Notes: a model not told the origin generated them from the letters alone. 64,000 nucleotides of DNA from Riptortus pedestris (GCA_019009955.1 CM032231.1:86012001-86076000), one strand, 5' to 3'; numbered from the stretch's first letter, positions 45,387-55,668 are shown. Numbers and translations are program-made.

Positions 45387-45560
45387 TCATGGTAAACCTA
45401 GAGTGGCGAGTTCGATTCCCGCCTTGGCAATAGGAATTTATTTAGTTACGGAATTCATTAAGTAAAATCCTTAGTCCCACCCTGGCTAGAAAAGGGTGGT
45501 AATCTATAGAGAACCCGTTCCAATTCACCTTAGTTGCAAAAAGTGGACATTAATAAATAA
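45387..45560 (+). mobile_element. SINE lacking the A-box part
   Basis: Starts at CATGGTAAACCTAGAGTGGC, keeps the B box GAGTTCGATTCCCGCCTTGG, TTTAGTTACGGAATTCATTA, CCACCCTGGCTAGAAAAGGG, and AAAAGTGGACATTAATAAAT. Truncated inside the tRNA-like head. No clear duplication found. Confidence 0.85.
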
Positions 45561-45769
45561 GTTTTTATCAAAGATCCAAAAGAAATGACACTATTCACAA
45601 AATATGATTCAGGGATGTCCCTTACTCCTAAGTACCCTCCCACCCCACACCACCCCCCCACTCATGGCTAGGTAGCTCATTCCAAAGAGCTTACGTTATA
45701 TCTTGATAAAGCTGACAGCTAAATAAAAAACTGAGTAATAACCTAAGCCAATTCCAATCGGGAAAAACA

Positions 45770-46370
45770 TAACGAGTTTATCTGGGCTAAATGAAAATAT
45801 AATTTGAGTCAAACTTGGAAGTTTTATTCATTCAAACTTGATAGAGAAAGGATTTATTCATTTCATTAACTTTTACTGTAAATCATCCACATTTTTAACG
45901 TAACTTAATACTCGTTCAATAATATCGATATATCATTTAATCGTCTCATCGATTGAAGTTATCGATCAAGCCATAAATAAGTGAAGAACTTTAGAATATC
46001 GATTTTAAGTTATTCTTTGATGTTTTAATATCTAAGGTAATAAATGATTAATACTGCATTACCAAAATACAGTGTATTTATGACAGAATATAAAATTTGG
46101 TAGCATATATAATAGCTTTTCATAAAATAAAACTAAAACCATTAACAAATAGTAAAAAAATAATAGTTAAAGTGGATATATACGTGTATGCTACAGGATA
46201 GTCCCATAAATATAGATAAGGAATGCCGGCACATTTAATTTAAGAAAAAAATATATACTCTTTTTTAAACATAAAACAGAAAAGTTAAATACTTCAATCT
46301 TCACTCTGATTAAATGTCCATAAAAGAGGTTTCTGGAAATTTGTTCTAAATGCACACATATTTAAATAAC
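45770..46370 (+). repeat. Unclassified repeat, inverted copy 2
   Basis: Partner of 42600-43282 in opposite orientation. GTTTATCTGGGCTAAATGAA near the start, ATATCGATATATCATTTAAT, GTTATCGATCAAG, TCTTTGATGTTTTAATATCT, ATAATAGCTTTTCATAAAAT, CCATTAACAAATAG, AAAACAGAAAAGTTAAATAC and AAAAGAGGTTTCTGGAAATT. Similarity stops on both sides. The arms are about 2.5 kb apart. Confidence 0.85.
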
Positions 46371-46734
46371 AGGGTAAAAAATCTTGGTAAATATAAAGTA
46401 AGTATAATCTTGACAAAATATCAAAAGAAGGGAGAAACTTAAATGAAATAAACGGTTTAGACCAAAATGAAAGCAGCCATCAAACTGAACTACAACCAAA
46501 TATTTTTGTCTTTGATAATTCTTTAGATGAAGCATGTTTTATTCTAAATAATACTAGAAGAATATAAATTTTTGTAGAAAATTAATATGAAAAAAAAAAT
46601 AAAAGTTATCTCATGCATGAATTATATAAACAGCATATAGATTTTAGAGAAACTAGCATGCACCTTTATTTTATGGATTGCGAAGGATCGATGTTAAATT
46701 GCTGTCCATATTTATGAGATTCTAAAACAAATAT

Positions 46735-46862
46735 TCTATTTCACCTGCATATTTCTCACGAAGAATAAACATTTCTATTTATGAAACAATATAAACGAGT
46801 TGTAGGGAAAATCAGAATTCATTAAATTATATATGTTTTCTGCTTAAATGGAAAAGTTTTCC
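46735..46862 (+). repeat. Direct repeat copy 1 (pairs with 49136-49257)
   Basis: TCACCTGCATATTTCTCACG, AATAAACATTTCTATTTATG, AAACAATATAAACGAGTTGT, AATTCATTAAATTATATATG, TTTTCTGCTTAAATGGAAAA recur at 49136-49257 in the same orientation with modest differences. No coding frame or known repeat signature. Confidence 0.8.
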
Positions 46863-47528
46863 AATAGAGACACATGAAATGATATATTTTATTACTAATA
46901 AATAGGGGGAAGGGATGTACTGAAAGTGTGTAGGTGCAGTGATAACAATTATCCTATTGCGCATAAAACATGCCAATTAATAATAATTCCTTTCTGGTTT
47001 CCATATTTTCTTCCATTATGAATAACAGTTCGAATGTTAGAAGTTTAAGAATAAATATGAAGTTATTAATTATAACTTCAAAAAAAACGAAAGTTTAAAA
47101 GTAATAACAAATAAGGACTAAGCTGAACTTCAAAGCAGTATAATTGATTGGGCCTTTCTTTTTAGGGTGATTAATCATACAAGAAAATCGGCAGCCCAGT
47201 TGTTATGAAATCCTAATGAAAACCAGTAAAATTGAAAATAGTTTGCTTCTTTGAAGGATTTAAAACACTTCTTATACTAAACGGAACAAAAAAAAATATA
47301 TTATTGAATCTTCAGAACAGTATAAGGCAATTACTCTTTCACGCAAAACACAAAGCTAACAAATCATTAAAAAGGTTACTCTTTTTTTATACGAAAAGAA
47401 ACAACAATTTAGATTCTTCTGAACAGTATAAAGCAATTCCTCTTTGAACCGAACATAAAGCAAAGAAGTCACCAAAAAAATATTCTTAAGTGCTTATGAA
47501 AATCATTAATGTTTAAAAAAAAGACCTA
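46863..47528. other. No gene recognised
   Basis: AT-rich. The 71-codon frame at 47232-47447 is lysine- and asparagine-rich and not recognisable. It precedes a LINE fragment and may be decayed LINE sequence. Confidence 0.35.
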
Positions 47529-48009
47529 CCTACATGCACTTACTGTAACACAGTTCTGACCATTAAACATTACCTGACCGATTGCAGACGTGACCTCACC
47601 GAACAACTTGTACGAATTATTAACAGAAGGTAGCCTACATATTAATACACAATTAAATTACTTGAAGACAATTGACATTTACAATAAACTTTAAACCACA
47701 CCAACTCATTTCATCCTCTACGTTTTAGTTATTTCATTCAAATTATGTTACAAATTATACGAGTGTGAGTGTTTGTTTAAAGAAGAGTGCAAAGAAAATT
47801 TTTAAACTTATGCCTTGGACCTCTTCATTGCAGAATTAAATAAAAAAAAATGATAGTTTTACTTAATTTTTTAACACTTCCTCAATTTTATTTTGTTTTA
47901 AATACCTTAGTAGGCATTTTTCTTTATTTTAACATATTAATTTATGAATGAACGCTAAATGATACTGAGCGACATCGCCAGGTTGCGGAGCTCATAAAAT
48001 AAATAAATT
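47529..48009 (+). pseudogene. Jockey-like LINE 3' end with AATA tail
   Basis: From 47529 the frame gives PTCTYCNTVLTIKHYLTDCR then RDLTEQLVRII, the C-x2-C..LTIKHxLxDC motif that ends Jockey-type RNase H regions. A second frame gives NTQLNYLKTIDIYNKL. About 300 bp of 3' UTR follows, ending TGAGCGACATCGCCAGGTTG, CGGAGCTCATAAAATAAATA. 5'-truncated and frameshifted. The tail resembles that of the SINE. Confidence 0.75.
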
Positions 48010-48151
48010 ATTATTTCACTTGTATAGTTTTATAGAGAAAATGATATGCATCTAGAATTAGCAGTATTTACTAGTGGAATATTTGACTAAGTGAAGTTGA
48101 AACTGTTGCCTGTAAGCATTGGGACTTGAGTATTGGTATGAAGTTACTCAC

Positions 48152-48229
48152 CATGTTTGAAGTAGTTGTTGTACGAATAGGAAGGCGGTCGTGTGACGAT
48201 GTTCTCTACTACTGGTCTCCCACTCGAAT
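48152..48229 (-). CDS. Candidate first exon: 5' UTR plus start codon
   Basis: Minus-strand candidate exon of 78 bases. Transcription would start at the A opposite 48229 (CTGCATTC), run through a leader, and end TTCAAACATG, where ATG (48154-48152) is directly followed by the donor GTGAGT (48151-48146). AAAC before ATG is a good insect start context. First exons carrying only the start codon or few residues are common in insect secreted and cuticle protein genes. That parallel is general knowledge, not evidence of identity. The next exon would lie at lower coordinates or beyond the window; I found none I could support. Product unknown. Confidence 0.45.
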
Positions 48230-48259
48230 GCAGAAGTGCCGACTGGAGGCCCTTATATA
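48219..48259 (-). promoter_or_regulatory. Core promoter: TATA box and initiator
   Basis: On the minus strand TATATAAG begins opposite 48259, exactly 30 bases upstream of the A in TGCATTC opposite 48229. This matches the usual arthropod TATA-to-start distance, with an initiator close to the TCA(G/T)T(C/T) type. The neighbouring DNA to about 48400 is GC- and CT-rich, unlike the AT-rich surroundings. TTATATAA is palindromic, so the plus strand has a TATA box too, but no initiator-like sequence at the right distance there. Confidence 0.5.
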
Positions 48260-48408
48260 AGCCAGCAGTCCCCCACCACTCTCTTCGGCTGAGGAGGGGT
48301 CGTCATGGAGGAGACCCACCCGCTACTTCTCTTCTCTTATCACCTTCTCTCCACGCTTTTCTCTTCGCCATCGGACCAGTTTTCACTTGCTGATAAGGGG
48401 CTAAATTT

Positions 48409-48465
48409 CCTGAAAAACTGTAGGCTGGTGGGTGTGCAGTAAATAGCAAATATAATATAACTTCC
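48409..48465 (+). repeat. Direct repeat (pairs with 49080-49135)
   Basis: CTGAAAAACTGTAGGCTGGT, GGGTGTGCAGTAAATAGCAA, ATATAATATAACTTCCTG is similar to 49080-49135 (CTCGAAAACTGTTGGCTAGT, AAGTGTGTAGCAATAGTAGC, AAATGCATTACAACT). It lies upstream of the candidate promoter and again just past a HINE-like insertion. Confidence 0.6.
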
Positions 48466-48631
48466 TGTCATAGTCCTTCAGAGTGTGTGTGATACTTGAG
48501 ATCAGTGGTAAGATGGAGTCTTTTTTGTTTGCTTATATCAAATTTTAATTAGCTATAAATCTAAAAAATCTACTTCAATTCTACCTAATTAATTATAAAT
48601 GGTGATTTTGATAGTAGAATACAAGAAAATA

Positions 48632-49078
48632 AAAGTTCGTCAAGCAGGGGCTGCGTTAACTAAGATTTCCCACGTGCGTTAAATTTGCATTTATCTCAAA
48701 AAGTTAAAGTTCAATGAGGACAATTTTTGGTATTTAGGATTTAATAATAGGCTTCATAATATAACAGCTTATTGTTAATATGAAATGATTAAGAGTGGGG
48801 GTTTACTCTAAAAAATGCAAATATCTCGGTTAATAATCCAGATAATGAAAATATGTAAATAGCAACATTTATAGATCCCATACAAATTTTCGATCCGTCT
48901 CATAATAACGGATATATTGCGAATTTTTGAAATTCCTCCCATCTAAACCCCCTTGCCCTCCCATTGGTCCGATTTAAAAAAAAAACATGCGACCGCTAGA
49001 GCTTTAACAGATATAAATATGAAATTTTGAACGGGCCTCATTTTCTAGCTAAGATGGATGGACTTTTGAAGACAATTT
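48632..49078 (-). mobile_element. HINE-like element, version A, palindrome lost
   Basis: TTCGTCAAGCAGGGGCTGCG, TAAGATTTCCCACGTGCG, CAATGAGGACAATTTTTGGT, TCATAATATAACAGCTTATT, ATCTCGGTTAATAATCCAGA, TTTTCGATCCGTCTCATAAT, CTAGAGCTTTAACAGATATA, TTTTGAACGGGCCTCATTTT and GATGGACTTTTGAAGA. The long array is absent. The element ends abruptly at the direct repeat. Confidence 0.83.
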
Positions 49079-49135
49079 ACCTCGAAAACTGTTGGCTAGT
49101 AAGTGTGTAGCAATAGTAGCAAATGCATTACAACT

Positions 49136-49257
49136 AATTCAATTCCACCTGCATATTTCCAACGAAAAATAAACATTTCTATCAAACAATATATACCGTC
49201 TGTAGGGTAAATCTGAACTCATTAAATTATATATGTTTTCTGCTTAAAATGAAAACT
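49136..49257 (+). repeat. Direct repeat copy 2 (pairs with 46735-46862)
   Basis: CACCTGCATATTTCCAACGA through TTTTCTGCTTAAAATGAAAA, ~85% similar by eye to copy 1. It ends where the LINE coding remnant begins. Confidence 0.78.
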
Positions 49258-49607
49258 TTGCCAGTGCAAGAGATAAAGTCTTGTATATGGAAGTGGCCAT
49301 CCACCGGACATGACAATAGACGAGACGAAGTTGTACTAACGGGACTTAGGATAGGACACTCACAGTTAATGCACTCATACCTCATGGCATCACCTCTATG
49401 CAGTACATGCCATGAACCATTAAACACATACTGACTAACTGCAGGATCATTGAATACTTAGAGACTTCACAATACAGGTACGAACTTCTTACATACAGGA
49501 GCCCATATATTGGCAATAAACTATATCACCTTAAAGAATGTAATTTATTTTACAAAATTGAACTTCTCTCCTTTTTTGATTTTGACTTAGGGAGAAATTT
49601 GATCTAA
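49258..49607 (+). pseudogene. Jockey-like LINE, RNase H C-terminal fragment
   Basis: The frame gives WPSTGHDNRRDEVVLTGLRI, GHSQLMHSYLMASPLCSTC, HEPL, then after a one-base frameshift IKHILTNCRIIEYLETSQYR and an open stretch to a stop near 49604. This is the RREEVVLTRLRIGHxxLTHSYL..CxxC..LTxKHILxxC ending of Jockey-type ORF2. It is 5'-truncated, with just one visible frameshift, so not very old. It differs in sequence from the copies at 4.0 and 47.5 kb. No clear 3' tail before 49798. Confidence 0.85.
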
Positions 49608-49802
49608 TTTTGAACAAGTTTAGCGTCTCCAAAACTGCTCGTATTTGATTGAAGAGAATCGCAAAATATCATCTAGAGAGAATTGTATTAAAATTCATTC
49701 TATTCTTCAACAACATTTTCATCCCCAAAATAATTTTTAACTTGATGATAGAAATATATGTCAGTGATCCAAGGCCAAGCATAACGAAAATAAAGCTCTT
49801 AA

Positions 49803-50846
49803 CCCTTCGTCGGGCGCGTGATATCTCAGATACACAGTTTCTAGAAAAATATTTGCCAGGCCTCCTAGCAGAGTGGTGTTGTAGTGCTTCGAGTTATGTG
49901 CTTTAGAGAACTCCCCCTCAAGGTATGTTGTGTCACTGTGTTTAACGGAGTAAAGTGTTTCACCTGTCATTCAGTTTTACCTCCTAGATACCACGCGCCC
50001 GATCGTGTAAGTTTTTTTGAAATCTGTATTTCGTAAATATGTACATCAATTAAGTTTCTCTTTATTAAATGGATAAATATAAACCTATAATTCTATTATT
50101 TTGCTCAAACTTGAGCTTTCAGAAGAACTTGTTCAAGGATATATTGTACGACGCTGTGTAGACAACAGCAGACGTTTACCAACCGAACTAAGGACGAAAT
50201 TTGAAGAGTACAGTGACTCTTTGGACCATACATTGAACTCAAGTACAGAGCAGCATAAAAAAAGTCCATCCACTACAACGAACAAAAGAAAATGATGTGA
50301 ACCAAGCAAAACTTAAAATAAATGTAGCTGTACTAATTACTGTTGTGAGATTTGCAAAAACAAAATTTGTTAACAACATAGTTCCATGCTTTGTCCTAAT
50401 TGTAAAGCAGCTCTGCAAAAAAAATAACAATTATCTGGTATTTTTAAAATTTTTTGATGATTTTCAATAAGTCTTATCTAAAAGTGATTTCGTGCTACTT
50501 ATTTTTGATTGAAGTTATATTTAGATAATTTTTTTATATTGTTCACAAACTGAAATGAATTATGTATAATTAAGGCATATGCATTTAAACAATTCCTTTT
50601 GATATTTGTGTTTTTTAATTATATTTTAAAAGTTATCGTCCACGGTTTTTTTATATTATAATTCTTGCCAATTTTCAAAATTATTTACTTCTTTCAAACA
50701 AATACTTCCTCTGATATGGTTTCTAATCACACACTGAACATTTTAGAGCAAAATATATATTAAAAAACTGTATTTCCGTGAAAACGATTGATCTCTTAGA
50801 TACTCACGCCCGAAGCCGGAATATTCTTGACGCGCCCGACCGAGGG
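49803..50846 (+). mobile_element. piggyBac family 1, copy C, complete ends
   Basis: 1044 bp between TTAA at 49799-49802 and 50847-50850. Left end CCCTTCGTCGGGCGCGTG; right end in reverse complement CCCTCGGTCGGGCGCGTC. The motif CGCGCCCGAT or its complement recurs inside both ends and at about 49993. The frame 50101-50295 (LSEELVQGYIVRRCVDNSRR, LPTELRTKFEEYSDS) is the transposase region just before the Cys-rich tail. Downstream in another frame CSCTNYCCEICKNK and VPCFV fit the tail itself. Two-thirds of the transposase is deleted. Confidence 0.88.
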
Positions 50847-50850
50847 TTAA

Positions 50851-51975
50851 GTATAAAATTGTTAAAGGATATTTTTATGCCTAGAGCAAGGAAATTTTAA
50901 TTATCTTTAATTATCTTTATTAATTGTAAAATAAAATAATACGAAATAAATAGGTAAAGCTAAATAGAACCGGTTAAAAATATAATCAAAATATCTGCAT
51001 TATTATAGATAATTTTTATATACTTATGTATGTGTCTAATATTTTTTTTAGACGAAGGCGTGAGAAGTGCTTCCTGTCACTTTAAAATAATTTGTTGGAG
51101 GGTCCAGATGGATGAATTCCATGAAAACTGAAATTCGAAATTCTCCGCGGTTACAATGCTTTCTACAATTCGTATATAAAACTTAAAATCACCAAAATTG
51201 TAATCGTGAAACAATTTGGTTACCTACGATTATCATCCCTCAAGAGAATGATACTAGAATTTAACTTAGGGAGAGTAACACCACCTAATGAATTATTGTA
51301 AATATAATCTCTATAACAAGCATATATATATTAATCCTTCTGATAAGTCATTCGTATGGAGTTTCTTTATGGGAACAAGGGTTGAAATTTCCCCAAAAAG
51401 GAATAAAATCGATTTGAAGAAATTATAATTTGGTTCTTTTATTGCAAAACCTACATAACAAGCTGGAACAAAAGAAATCCGATATGGATGTTCTAAATGA
51501 GGCAAATTGAGATTGAAAATCCAAGAAGAAAAGGTGGGTGAAGCTCCCTGGGTATATTTTACTGCGCAACTATTTCGTCACAAATGTATTTGAAGATAAT
51601 TTTATTGCGCATAGGAAAATTGAGAGGCCTAGGAAGTCGGTTTGTAAAGACAACAACCATCTCATGGATTTAATGAGTAAAGTTATATGAAACAAATCAG
51701 CTGTCCAAAGAAACCCAATACAAAAGAATTACAATTCGTTGCCAATAGACATGATGTTAACATATCATAGTCACTGAATGGTATAAAACAGAGGTATACA
51801 ACAAATGCCCCTCCCCTAATTAAAGTTTTACAATAACTAAACTAAAAACAAATTATGGTTTAGGTAACATAAAACATCACAAATATTTTTAAAAATAAAA
51901 GCAAAATATAATTTTAAAACGTAAGTAACTTATGTATATGTGTATTTATTAAATAATAATATTTATTAATAAAAA
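50851..51975. other. No gene recognised
   Basis: AT-rich, non-repeat. The minus 64-codon frame at 51311-51505 shows no recognisable domain. Confidence 0.35.
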
Positions 51976-52143
51976 TTGGCCTTAATCTGGCATGATAAAT
52001 CTAGGCAGGTTTGATTCCCGCCTGAGCAACAGGAATTTATTAAGTGATCAACTCCTTAGTCCACCTTGGTTAGAAGCGGATGGTCACCTGTCCTACAAGT
52101 GTGTGATAACCCGACCAAATTAGCCGTTGTAAATAAATAAAAC
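51976..52143 (+). mobile_element. Old SINE copy
   Basis: GGCCTTAATCTGGCATGATA, AATCTAGGCAGGTTTGATTC, CCGCCTGAGCAACAGGAATT, TTATTAAGTGATCAACTCCT, TTGGTTAGAAGCGGATGGTC, TTAGCCGTTGTAAATAAATA. A-box part missing, many differences. Confidence 0.72.
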
Positions 52144-52369
52144 AAATATATAAAGAAGGTTAAGTTTTTAACAAATAAGGAAATCATTTTTTCCTAATTA
52201 ATGTTTAAGTTTATTGAATACCAATTAAACTACTATAGTTGCATAAAAAAATATGCACTGTATCATGACGAAGCTTTGTTTTTGGGAATATTTTATTATG
52301 CAGAGTTTAAGAATATTTTGAGAAATATTTCCTTATAACGAACCAAAAGCGTATTTTCGCGCAGAAATT

Positions 52370-52375
<6 letters not shown>

Positions 52376-52426
<51 letters not shown>
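52376..52426. repeat. (TA)n microsatellite
   Basis: Pure TA array that directly abuts the LINE coding remnant, perhaps at its truncation point. Confidence 0.93.
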
Positions 52427-52430
<4 letters not shown>

Positions 52431-52700
52431 CAGTTATGGGGCTTCTGTTTGGTTCAAGAGGAGTCCTTGAACCGGTCAAAAAACCGTCAAGACATTAATA
52501 GAATATGGGCTGACAAAAGATGACCTGAAGGACTTGTCCACCCTTAGCCTAAAATCATCTATAAAAATTGTGAACCATCATTTATATAAAAAATAAAGCT
52601 GAAATATTAAGCTGCACTCTCACCTGAGGTACATCCCAAATTTCCTCCATTCAATTATTCAAATTGTGTGTGTGTGTGTGTGTGTGTTTGTGTGTGTTTA
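52427..52700 (+). pseudogene. Non-LTR retrotransposon C-terminus, possibly R2/R4/Dong-like
   Basis: Frame from 52427: WTVMGLLFGSRGVLEPVKK. After a one-base shift: TVKTLIEYGLTKDDLKDLST, LSLKSSIKIVNHHLYKK, stop. The pattern GSRGxxxxxxxxxLxxxGLxxxDLxxLxxxxLxxSIxIxxxHLY is what I know from the C-terminal end of non-LTR elements with a restriction-like endonuclease. A short 3' UTR leads to a (TG)n tract at 52668-52697, which may be its microsatellite tail. 5'-truncated. Clade assignment is tentative, but it clearly differs from the Jockey pieces. Confidence 0.6.
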
Positions 52701-53630
52701 TGCTCTACACATGAATACTTTCATAAAATCAGCTGCAATATTTCCATAATTAAATGAGGTACATAGAAGTAAAACACGGTGAGGTCAAGCTGATCTCTCA
52801 CTCTCAGTCTCACTAAAAATTTCAAAGGTCAATATTGCAAACCGTGGTAGAAAAAAAAAATCATTTACTTTATTTGAGAGGTCTAAAATTCATATGAAAT
52901 AGTAGATAAAAATAAAATACATAGTATATGAAGGTAACAAAATATTATATAATACTTAAAGCACCATAATTGGTTTGTCTATCCTCTGTAAAAAAAAAAG
53001 AAAAATAAAAAAAAAAATTTGCGGAGAATAAAGCAACTTCAGAATTTGTATTTTCCCTAAATTTCGTTAGGATGATATTATTCATTAATATACGTAAAAA
53101 CTCAACAAATTATTTCCAGATAGAAACAAGCCAGATTAATAATATGAAATCCCTAAAATTTTTAACAATAAACAGAGAAGTGTATCAAGGAAATTAAATG
53201 AAAGAATTTCTATATATAAATTCAATATACATGTTTGCGTTAGTATTTTGCATTAACGATTTAATCAAAATAAATAAATCTGATATTTATTCAGTTTCAC
53301 CCTAATATTTCCGAACATGCATTTATTAATGGGAATGAATATTAGAACCATATTATTTTAAGTAGGAATCTCTTGCATTAATAATGGCGCCTAAGCTTGT
53401 TGAGAAAAGCTATGAAAGTCTACCAATGTATGTTAGAACATAATCTTGTAATAAATTAATAAGTTACTCGAGAGTCAAATTTATGTTAACTTCTTGAGAA
53501 ACTTACTCTCTTATGTGCGTGTAAGTCGTAAGTTCTTAAAGGTGGGGGAGGGTTGGAAGTCAACTTTGTCACGAATTTATCAGATCTTTTCCAATAGCTA
53601 AAAAACATATCCCAGCTTTATCCAAATTGG
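52701..53630. other. No gene recognised
   Basis: AT-rich, several A-rich tracts (52850, 52990-53020). No recognisable repeat. Confidence 0.35.
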
Positions 53631-53895
53631 ATATATCAGTTAAGGGATATTCAAATTATCTCCATGATTATAAGTCGCGTTGAAAAAAGTAGACAATAAA
53701 TCTTCCCGCAAATGAAAGTTTCTATAAAAGTCATTTAATACACTTTTTTGATTATCTTCCATATTAAAGGAGAAATTTGCATATTTAGTTTTATCCTTCA
53801 GTAAACCTCCACTCCCACTGTCCTATTGACAATAAGATGATTAATCAGTAACGCTTTATTTGAAGCATAAATACCAAATATTGTATAACTGATCA
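53631..53895 (+). mobile_element. Old HINE-like fragment, version A
   Basis: TTATCTCCATGATTATAAGT..TTGAAAAAAGTAGACAATAA, GATTATCTTCCATATTAAAG, CTTCAGTAAACCTCCACTCC, GTAACGCTTTATTTGAAGCA, TAAATACCAAATATTG follow the family order with many substitutions. No termini. Confidence 0.65.
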
Positions 53896-53971
53896 CTATT
53901 TACTATGTGTTATATGCCCAAGCATGCCCGGTGCGACATTATCATTTAATATTTTAAGTTCTAGACTAATT

Positions 53972-54806
53972 TTTTAGCTGATTTCTCTTAAGGGAAAGCA
54001 GCTTTTGAGGTCGTACTCATGACGCGATTTTCAAAACTTTTTTTTTCTTCAAATGTCCATCGATCCTACCCGTCAAATGAAGAACGTTCAAAATTATATA
54101 TATATATATATCATATCTGTCTGTTAACGCTCTCTCCGGCACGGGGCCGGCCCTTCCCAGTGGCAGCAGTAAGCCCCCGCTGTGTAGCTGCTGGGTAGGG
54201 GAACCGTAGGAACAGTAGGTCCTTAGTAGGCTTTGCTGTTCCGGGCAGGGGATCACTCCTGCCTTAATGGGGTAGGGTCTGCCTACTCAATGTGAACTAC
54301 GGGCTGGGTGGTGTCCGGAGTGGAGGCTTCCCTTCACTGCCGGTGGCAGACGTAGTGGTCGTGTGTTCAAAGCACGAGGACGTACAGGCCAGGAAAACTG
54401 GTACATGTACTGGAGTTCTTCTCTCGTGTGGGAGCTGGGTAGTAGGGGACCGTCCCTTCCATAGGACTCGCTTCTGACTATCGTAGCGAGTCCTCAGTGA
54501 CCACGAGGTAGTTGGATTGGTGTAGAAGGATTAAGGCCTTGCGGCTAGGTGCCTTCCACATTGTAGCCACTCCTCGACGTGGGTACACAATGTCTGTTAA
54601 CGCTCTAGTGGTTGCCATTTTTGCTCGATCGTTACCAAACTCCATATTTAAACATTTTATGTAAATATAAAGGTAAAGTTCGGCAACTGTTGAAATCAGA
54701 CCAGTGGGAGGGGGGGGGGGTTTAGAGGTGAGGATTTTCGAAAATTCGATATATCTCCGTTACTGTACGTCGGATCAAAAATTTGTATAAAACCAATCTT
54801 ATTGGT
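53972..54806 (+). mobile_element. HINE-like element, split by a GC-rich insertion
   Basis: TTTTTAGCTGATTTCTCTTA palindrome end, CGTACTCATGACGCGATTTT, ATGTCCATCGATCCTACCCG, a short TA array, then TCTGTTAACGCTCT where the 457-bp insert sits. The body resumes AGTGGTTGCCATTTTTGCTC, TTGAAATCAGACCAGTGGGA with a G-run, ATCTCCGTTACTGTACGTCG, AAACCAATCTTATTGG, and stops there. 3' part missing. Confidence 0.83.
54134..54590. mobile_element. 457-bp GC-rich insertion with 16-bp target duplication
   Basis: It starts CTCCGGCACGGGGCCGGCCC and ends CTCGACGTGGGTACACAA. It is bounded by perfect 16-bp direct repeats TGTCTGTTAACGCTCT at 54118-54133 and 54591-54606, which are host HINE-like sequence. GC content far exceeds the surroundings. 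There are no terminal inverted repeats and no poly(A), and short open frames in both directions show no known domain. GTGTTCAAAGCACGAG (near 54363) is faintly B-box-like. A target duplication this long without a transposon terminus points to retroposition of a structured RNA or of the 3' region of a non-LTR element. Confidence 0.8.
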
Positions 54807-54857
54807 TGGACACTGCTTGATGGTACAAGATTTCGAATTACACATGACCCTTTTAAG

Positions 54858-54907
<50 letters not shown>

Positions 54908-55668
54908 TGTACGTGATTAAAACATGTTGAGGAGATGAATATATCAAGTAAAATTTGGCTTTTTATTTTGATGTCTTGCTGCGACTAATGAATTGTTTAC
55001 TTAAAAAATAAGTAAATTATAAATCCCAACACTAATAATATCGTACAAATCAGGCAGTTACAGAATAAATTAAACAAATTTTCTACATACCATTACGCAC
55101 ACACTCACACACGGCTCGCCTTAATAAATTTATCAAAAGAAAAACATAGCCCACATCAATAATAAAAATGTATTCCATTCTTGATAGACAGGTTATAACT
55201 TGGTAAATAAATCGACCTAAAAATCTTCAATAAATAAAAATTCATATAACTTAAAATAGATCATCATTGAGCTACGTCATTTAACTAAAAACACTCTGTG
55301 GCCTGGTTACGTAACCACATTTTACGCTTCACTGGAGTAGCTGTTTTGATGCGCCAAGAATGACAAAACCGTCATTGTCTTGCTTTGATAATAATCGTCT
55401 ATTTCACCGTGAAGAGTTCATTATTGAGTATTCATCATTATCAGCTGATGATTTATGAAAATTCAATTTTATGCTATTGGATGATAAGCATAAATAAGTA
55501 TTGATAACTTACTGAAAAAAAATCATTAAATCAAGGACAGGCTGTGATAAAAGTTTTCAATATCAATATATAGCTTTCTTTAACACATGATCACAAGAAA
55601 CGCGAAATGAACATAATATATTCAGCGGTCTAAAAGCATAAAGTGAAATCTGCTCAACTGTAAAAAGG
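54807..55668. other. No gene recognised
   Basis: Begins near a (TA)n tract (54859-54898), then AT-rich non-repeat DNA. No coding evidence. Confidence 0.35.

Noticed and set aside
48252..48290. Plus-strand promoter from the same palindromic TATA box
   Set aside because: At the right distance downstream there is CCACCACTCTC with no initiator-like CA(G/T)T, while the minus strand has both an initiator and a downstream donor.
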